Shown here: piece after piece, positions 57,801 through 64,000 of the stretch | Layout: every line of letters starts with the position of its first letter | Position numbering within the stretch: position 1 is the stretch's first letter | Assembly (NCBI RefSeq): GCF_030867145.1 | Contig: NC_134427.1 | Span: 11,121,001-11,185,000 of the forward strand | Origin: Opisthocomus hoazin | Taxonomy: Eukaryota > Chordata > Aves > Opisthocomiformes > Opisthocomidae | DNA: 64,000 nt | Direction: 5' to 3' | The notes under the pieces: model-generated | Databases searched by the model: none | What the model saw: the letters and a program-made list of their open reading frames with translations, nothing else | What the model was told of the DNA's origin: nothing | Made by a program: the position numbers and the translations under genes

Positions 57801-60800
57801 AGGGCAGGCAGGAGATCCCCTCGGCTCGGTTCGTCTGGCAGAGCGCAGGGAACGCCATCAGTCCTTGGGCTCCTGGAGCAAACGGGCATTCCCGCTCCCG
57901 GGCAGGGGGCCTGGGGGAGGCAGGCTGGGGGGCAAACGGGCTCTGCTGTGCTGGCCATGCTCGCCCCTGAGCAGGGAGGTGGGTCGGGCCCGTTGCGCAG
58001 CAGTTGCCGGTGGCACGGCCGACGTCCGCGGTGGCTGGGGTCAGTGCTGTTCGCCTGAGCTGGGCTCCGCCGCGCTCCCAGAGCAGGGCAGGCCTGGTGG
58101 GTGATGGCTGGCGCCGGGGTCCGTCCGTGTCTGGCGCTGTTGGCAGCGAGCGAGAGGAGAAGTGACGAAGGACATGAGGCCTGCCCATCTCTTTCTGGGC
58201 CACACTGCCAAATGGTGACAGGTCCTGGTGCCTCTGCTGGCTGCCCTTCCCAAGGCCATGGACCTCCCTCAGGGAAGTGGCTCTGGCATGAGATGCCCAC
58301 GACGCTGGGGTTTTCTTTCCATCCTTTGACGGTGCCTCGTCCACTGCTGCTGCCGGCTCAGCCCCAGGCGACAGCGGAGGGGCTGGAGGTGCTGGGCACA
58401 CGTGGGTGCAGCGGGAGAGCCGGCAGAGCCAGCACCCCACCAGCCCCTGTGCTGGCTGTGCTTCCTGTCAGCCTGGTGGGACCTTCCTTCCTCTGGAAAC
58501 CGGGGTGCTCTGTGGAATTGGGGGCATCTGGCAGCCGGATAAGGGGTGGCAGAGAGGGAGATGTGTGTTGCCAGGGCGGGGGTTACTCTTCACTCTGGCA
58601 AATGCACGTGCCACCTTTTCTCCCTGCTCTGCACCAGAGCACCTGTGCCAACCCCTGGCGCAGGGCTGGGCTACCTGAGGTCCCCGTCAGAGCAGACCTC
58701 CTCCCGCTCTGCACGCTGCAGGTGGCCACCACCAGCCTGGTGTCTGCAGAATGGTTAAAGGCTGACATTTAGAGGTCACACTTTTAGCATTGTGCATGTG
58801 TTTGCTTCATTTGCATTTGCAGTTAGCCCAGCTCGAGGCTTTGCCACTCGCATGTGCAGTTGCCATGGTTACGTGTGCAGTCGGGATGTGGAGTTTGGTT
58901 GGACACCTGCAAACGTGCAGCTCTCAACCTCCAGAGCACCAGGGCATGAGCGAAAGCTGCTGAGATGCAGGGCAGCCCTTGGACCGGGGCGGGTGGGCCC
59001 TGCGCAGCAATGCGCGGAGGAAGTGGAGTTGCAGTGCCCAAAGGCCTGGAGTGAAGGTGCTCAAGAGCAGCGCAGTGAGGGTAGGCAGAACCTGGGAGTC
59101 GCAAGCGGAGCTGCTGTGCAGGCTGGCAGTGCCTTGCCCACAGGCAGGGGCCTGCCGAGGCTTCAGAAAGCAGCATGAGAGTTGGCAGAGTGCTGTGCCG
59201 AGGCTCCAGCTGTGGCGGCTGCATCTTTCCTGGCTCTCTGTGGAGTCTGCTCTGGCTGCTCAGGTCCGACACAGACAGGGACCCCCTCCAGGTGCTTTTT
59301 GACCAGGATCACACCAAGTCCATGAGCGACAGCAAGGAGATAGTGACTGCCAAAACCCTGTGGCAGATCCACGTTGGCCTTGTCTTTATGTCAAGGGAGG
59401 AGGAGTTTTACGACAGCAGGTGTGGAAGGGACATCAAGGTGACTGAGACTCTAAGCTCCATCTAAACCATTCCAGCATCAACTCAGCCAGCTCCTAAACT
59501 TTCCTTATCACAGTGGTTCTGCTGCCTCCCAAGCAGTTTGCTGCTGTCTTCCCATATCCTTCCTGCCAGGAGCTACTTCTACGCAGCAGGCGGGGGAGAA
59601 GGGAAGCCCTCTTGGCTGTCCAGGAACAACTGTCGCCTTGGACAGACCAGTGTGGGTTGTCCATGCTGCCCTGGTGGCAGCTGGAGGAATCCAGTAATTG
59701 GAGGAGGGTGGAAGGACGGTGGGGATGAAGACATGAAGCGTGTGTCTGGGTGTAAGCTGTGGAGAAGGCATGGAGGAACCTCTGAAATCTCATAGCAGAG
59801 CATGGAGGGGATGGGTATCTGCCATCCTCAGGCTGTGCATGAAGGGCAGAGGGATGGGGCAGGGACAGCTTGGCTCTGTCCTTAGGGCTTTCAGTGCCAC
59901 TGGGATGGGACAGTTATTTGCTCCCCATGGGATCCCAGACAGAGATTCTGCCCCTGATGGTCTGTGGTTATTGGCTGCCAGTAGACGTGCTCTGTCAGTA
60001 GAGCATTTCAGAAGATGCTTCTTAATCAGGGTCTGGCATTCGTACCTGCATCCACAGCCACAGCCAGGGACATGCGTGGGTCTTGGGTCAGCAGGGAGGG
60101 GAGGTGGTCACAACCAACTGGCAGGGGCACATCAGCAGGAGGAGGCAGGGTGGATCCTGGCACTGGGGTGCTCGAGAAGAGCAGGGTTTGAGGGCTGTGG
60201 CAGAGTTGAGTGGTGCTGTATGATGGACTAAATGCTCTGGTGGTCTCCTAATGTGATGCTCCCCGGAGCTGGGGGCAGGGAGCAGGCTGTGACCAGCGCT
60301 GTGTGCTGTTGGCCTCAGCAGGATTCTGCAATGGGTGTGAGGGGAATGAATAAATGGTCCTGCAACAGCCAGAGCTGGCGATTTGAACCCACATCATTCA
60401 GACTTTGGAGCGAGTCTGACTGAGGGGAAACAGGGATGAAGTGGGAGTTGTGGAAAGACGCGGAGGCTTCTGGCTGCAGCTGCTGGGTTCTGTCTGGTGC
60501 GTGTAGCTCCTGGAAGTTTTCCCTGGTTATGACGATACATGCTGTTTGTTTGGAGCCTTGTCTGGGCTCAGTAGCGATATGGTATTGCAGTCCGTGATGA
60601 AACCTGAGTTCCTGCTTAGTCTTGCAGTTGTGTGGGGAACTCTGCCCTTGCAATATACTCCTTTTGCCATGTTGTCTGTCTGGCAGCGGGGCAGGCACGT
60701 GGCATGTGGGGGATGGGGTACGTCTGTGAACAAGACTGTGCCGGGGAGTGCTGTCTGGGCTGAAACTGCCTTGGCAAGGAGCTCAGGGGGTTGTTGGTAA

Positions 60801-61540
60801 GGAAGCCTTGCTCCTGACACTGCAAAATGCAGAACAGTGGAGTAACATCTGTTATTTTCAAATCGCATCTCAGTGTGAGCGTATCCTGCTAGGTGCCTGG
60901 CAAGCAGAGCCGTAGCTTTGCCTGGTGGCCAGATGCTCTGGCCATGCCAGCAGAGCAGGTGGCAAAGTTTGGGAAAGGTTGCAGAGAGAGCGTGTTACAG
61001 GGCTCGTACTGTGCGTGAGCCTTGTTTGGGTCTGGGCCTGCACTGCTGGGGCTTCCTGAGGGTGAGGGTGGTTGGCAGAGGCTGGTCAGGAACGCTTTTG
61101 GGATCGACTTGGAGAGGAGACTGCTGGCATGGTGATCAGGGGCTGCAGAGACTTTACCTTCATCAGGCATCCATTAGATGCTACTCTAAAGGAAAGGGAG
61201 AAGAAGCCCGAGTCTGCAGTGTGGCCAAAGCCTCTGCACGCCACTCACCATGGAGGTGGCTGTGTCCATCTCCTGGTGCCAGCAGCCAGTGCTAAAGGAG
61301 TTGTGGAGAGGAGTCTGTGAGTCCAGCTGTCTTCACATCTTTCCTCTACCCTTACACGACTCCAGACGCTGCTGAGCAACTTGAGGACTTGTGGGACAGT
61401 GATGCAGAAGGAGAGGGCAGGGGTTACTCTGTGTCTCTGTCTCTAGAGCTGCTCTGGGGGAGCTCAGGAGAGATGTGTGGGTGTTGAGATCATTGTGGAG
61501 TCAAATGTCTGGAAGTTGCAGCAGGAATGGTCAGAGGTCT
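57801..61540. other. Non-coding flank, no gene recognised
   Basis: If the CpG island starts a plus-strand gene, this is its first intron. I checked for neuroligin and connexin sequence (the mammalian neighbours) and found none on either strand. Open frames up to about 270 residues are low-complexity. Confidence 0.5.
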
Positions 61541-61544
61541 GATG

Positions 61545-62010
61545 GTCTCTGTGCAAAAAATGGTTAGGTAGGGCAGGGTTCTTCAGACTGGAAAAGAAAC
61601 AACAGAAGATGGATAAGATATGTCTACAGAAGGCCAGGAGAGAAGGGATAGAGGTTAACTGTTCGTTGTTTCTTTCCATGCAAGTACAAGGTCACATCAA
61701 ATGAAGCTAGCAGGAGGTGCCAAACAGAAGGAGGGGCATTGCTTCTCACAGATGTGCTATCAAATCGCAGAAATGCTCAGAACAGGGTGCCGTGAACAGT
61801 GAAACCCTACGTTGGTTCCAGGAGAAACGGGCTGAATTCAAGCTGGACAAGAGGTTGCCCCTGAACCAACAAATACATTGAGATCCACCTCTGGCTTGGG
61901 ACGCTGCTGAGCTGCAAATTGCTCATGCTTCTGACTACTGGCAAGAAAGTACATAGAGCAAGGTGGACCCTTGGTCTGAGCTCTTATTTTCATAACATTG
62001 TTCCTGCTAG
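61545..62010 (+). mobile_element. CR1-type LINE 3' fragment
   Basis: Blocks in CR1 order: TTCTTCAGACTGGAAAAGAA, then GATAGAGGTTAACTGTTCG, a run resembling 'acaagg..catcaaatgaa', GCTGAATTCAAGCTGGACAAG, and finally GGTGGACCCTTGGTCTGAGC followed by TTTTCATAACATTGTTC. The last block corresponds to the CR1 tail wording 'gatggacccttggtctgacccagtatggc..ttcttatgttc'. Old and non-coding. Confidence 0.65.
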
Positions 62011-64000
62011 AGAGAGCGGAGCCAGGCGGGAGCACTGGGCTTTGGTGAGGAAGGGTGGGCTTATCCCCATCCAGCTCTGTGCTGCTTTGCTTGGCACAGG
62101 ATGACAGATGCCTGCTCAGTGCCTCTTCCTCGCTGAGAGCACGGTGATCAACGGGATGCTCTCTCCATATGATGGAGGTGCAGCTGGTAGAAGAGGTGGG
62201 ACCTGTGCTAAGCACCGATCCTCTGCCTTGGCATCACAGGACCCTTTGCTGGAGACTTCTGATAGACTTTTGTCTGCTGAGCAGCTGCTAATTCAGTTGG
62301 TTTGAAAATGGATGGCAAAATCCCTTCCCTCCTATGTTATCTGGCATTTCTGCTTCCTCTGGTTCCCTGGGCACAGGGCACCCACCCGACACGCTGGCAG
62401 CAGAGCTGGAGTCTCATCTTGGCGTTCTCCCATTTCCCTGGTACTCACTGCACCTGGTGGGCACTGTGGGATCACCAGGGATCTGATCTTCACCTCCCCC
62501 TCCTACAGTCCCCTGGCTCTGCCTGTTCTCACGCACATCAGGAAACATCAGTCTCATTTTTTTTCCTGGTTTTACGCCCAGATGAGAGATGTCAGTGAGG
62601 GTCCAGTTCAGCCTTACCTCAGCGTATGTGGGGTGCCAGAAAGCTGTCCCCGAGTTTCTCGAGCAGTCCAAAGACATGCAAGGACAGCAGGGAGACACGA
62701 GGCTCGGCTTGGGAGAGGTTTGCTTCTTGTGGGAGAAGTAGACTTGGAGAGGGGAATGCAGGGGTAAGCAGCCCCTAGTGGGCTCTGGCTGGGGGGCAGC
62801 AGGATGAGGCCAGGTAAGGTTGAAGCTCATGAAAAGGATGCTGTTTGCCATCGTCATGACTTCCAGGAGGACCTTGTCCACAAGGGCTGAGGGAAGTGTC
62901 CACTAGCACAATGGTGTCCTTGCAACCACAGAACTGGAATCTACCCTTGGCTAGCAGCCATAAGCGGACAGATCCCGTGCCTCAAGACAGAAACAATCTC
63001 TGTTTCTGTCTCATTGCCATTTTGGTCTCTGTTGCTGTTGGGCTCTCTTGATGAGGATCTGAGGTTGCAGATTTGGGCAGGGAGCTGCTGTACTTTGATG
63101 CTCACGACTGTAAGAGGATACAGGTTGTTACCTGCTCTTTGTAACAAAAACCTCCTCCCGTGTCTGCCGGGAGCGATGCTTCAAAGTGGGCATCTGCTGA
63201 GGCAGAGCTGTGCTCAGGGACCTCTGAGAAGCAGCAGGGAGCATGAGAGCCTTCTTGGCACTGGGGGTTTCCTTTCCTTGTCATTGCTGGTCCTTGCAGC
63301 CTGCCTGTATGTCCTGCTTCATCTTTGTCTGCTCCCTCTGGAGAGACAGGGCATCCCCAGGCTGCCCGATTTGCTCTGGTCCAGCTTATTTCTTAACACT
63401 AGGCAGCCTCTACAGTAAAACACATTAAAGGATTTTTTGCCAGAGGTTTTAGGCTTTCTGCTTTTTTGTGCTTGAAGATAGAAAATATGGGAGGAGAAAG
63501 CTACAAGGAAAAATAGAAAATACATTTTGGATTAAATTTAAATAAGCTTATTTCCTAGCTGCTGGCTTGCCTGGCCACCAGTCCTTAGCAAGCCCTGTTT
63601 CCATGAGCAAGAGTCAGACTTTGCAGAGCTGCCGTGGCTGCAGGCTGACCCTCCAGGCTGGAGGATTTCCGTGGTCTTCTGCTCGGTCACACCAGCTTTG
63701 GTTTCGGTTTAGGAATGTGAGCGGCTGATGGCTCTTGCTGAAGGCAGGCTTCCCTGCTTGAGGAAGCTGCATGTCTTAGTTGAGTAGAGGCTGTTGTGGG
63801 CTTGGGCTGGACCATCTAACTGCCTGAGTTCCTTCTGAGGTGACTGACACCACATCTGTCCAGGCTGCCAGCTATACATACGACCTGTGATGACAGTGAT
63901 CTCTGGCTGTGACACCTGTACATACTCTTCAGGTTGCTCACTGGAGCATGTAGCAAATCTGTGCATTTCCAGAGTTCCTGGGAAAGCGCTTAGGGTTTCT
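62011..64000. other. Right-hand flank, nothing recognised
   Basis: No exon, RNA gene or named repeat could be supported. A short AT-rich patch lies near 63415-63550 (polypurine with AGAAAATA-type words). Confidence 0.5.

Noticed and set aside
59175-59465. 96-residue plus-strand frame with a charged, non-repetitive sequence
   Set aside because: It looks more protein-like than its neighbours, but I recognise no family and no flanking splice sites decide it; it may be a repeat-derived fragment.

Overview
The window is vertebrate nuclear DNA, most likely from a bird or another sauropsid. It has multi-exon genes with GT-AG introns, three large CpG islands, low repeat density, decayed CR1-type LINE pieces and one solo retroviral LTR. 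The IL2RG and MED12 neighbourhood matches human Xq13.1, which corresponds to chicken chromosome 4 / passerine 4A (established knowledge; the species cannot be fixed from the sequence alone).

Layout: (1) 1-2209 is gene-poor: presumed 3' UTR of the sestrin gene, plus a possible terminal exon of an unidentified plus-strand gene at the left edge. (2) 2210-8469, minus strand: a sestrin-family gene whose nine exons I could join into a 448-residue frame. (3) 8470-10397: CpG-rich promoter belt of the sestrin gene and the 3' end of IL2RG. (4) 10398-14350, minus strand: complete IL2RG (common cytokine receptor gamma chain), eight exons, 349 residues. (5) 14351-15937: divergent intergenic segment between IL2RG and MED12 holding a 593-bp solo LTR with a perfect 4-bp target duplication. 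(6) 15938-52589, plus strand: complete MED12 in 44 exons, 2170 residues, every exon junction in phase. (7) 52590-64000: MED12 3' UTR, then mostly non-coding DNA with one strong CpG island (about 56.4-57.8 kb) that may be the 5' end of the next gene. In mammals that gene would be NLGN3, but no neuroligin coding exon is visible here.

The genes are unrelated in function. The sestrin is a stress/amino-acid regulator upstream of mTORC1, IL2RG is the shared lymphokine receptor subunit, and MED12 is the CDK8-module subunit of Mediator. IL2RG and MED12 are transcribed divergently from starts 1.6 kb apart; the sestrin gene follows IL2RG in the same direction.

Most notable points: a sestrin at a locus where mammals have none, apparently a fourth paralogue, with the leucine-pocket latch residues replaced while the GATOR2-binding aspartates are kept; a solo LTR in sense orientation just upstream of IL2RG; a GC-AG intron, NAGNAG-type acceptors and a polyglutamine tract abutting a splice site in MED12.
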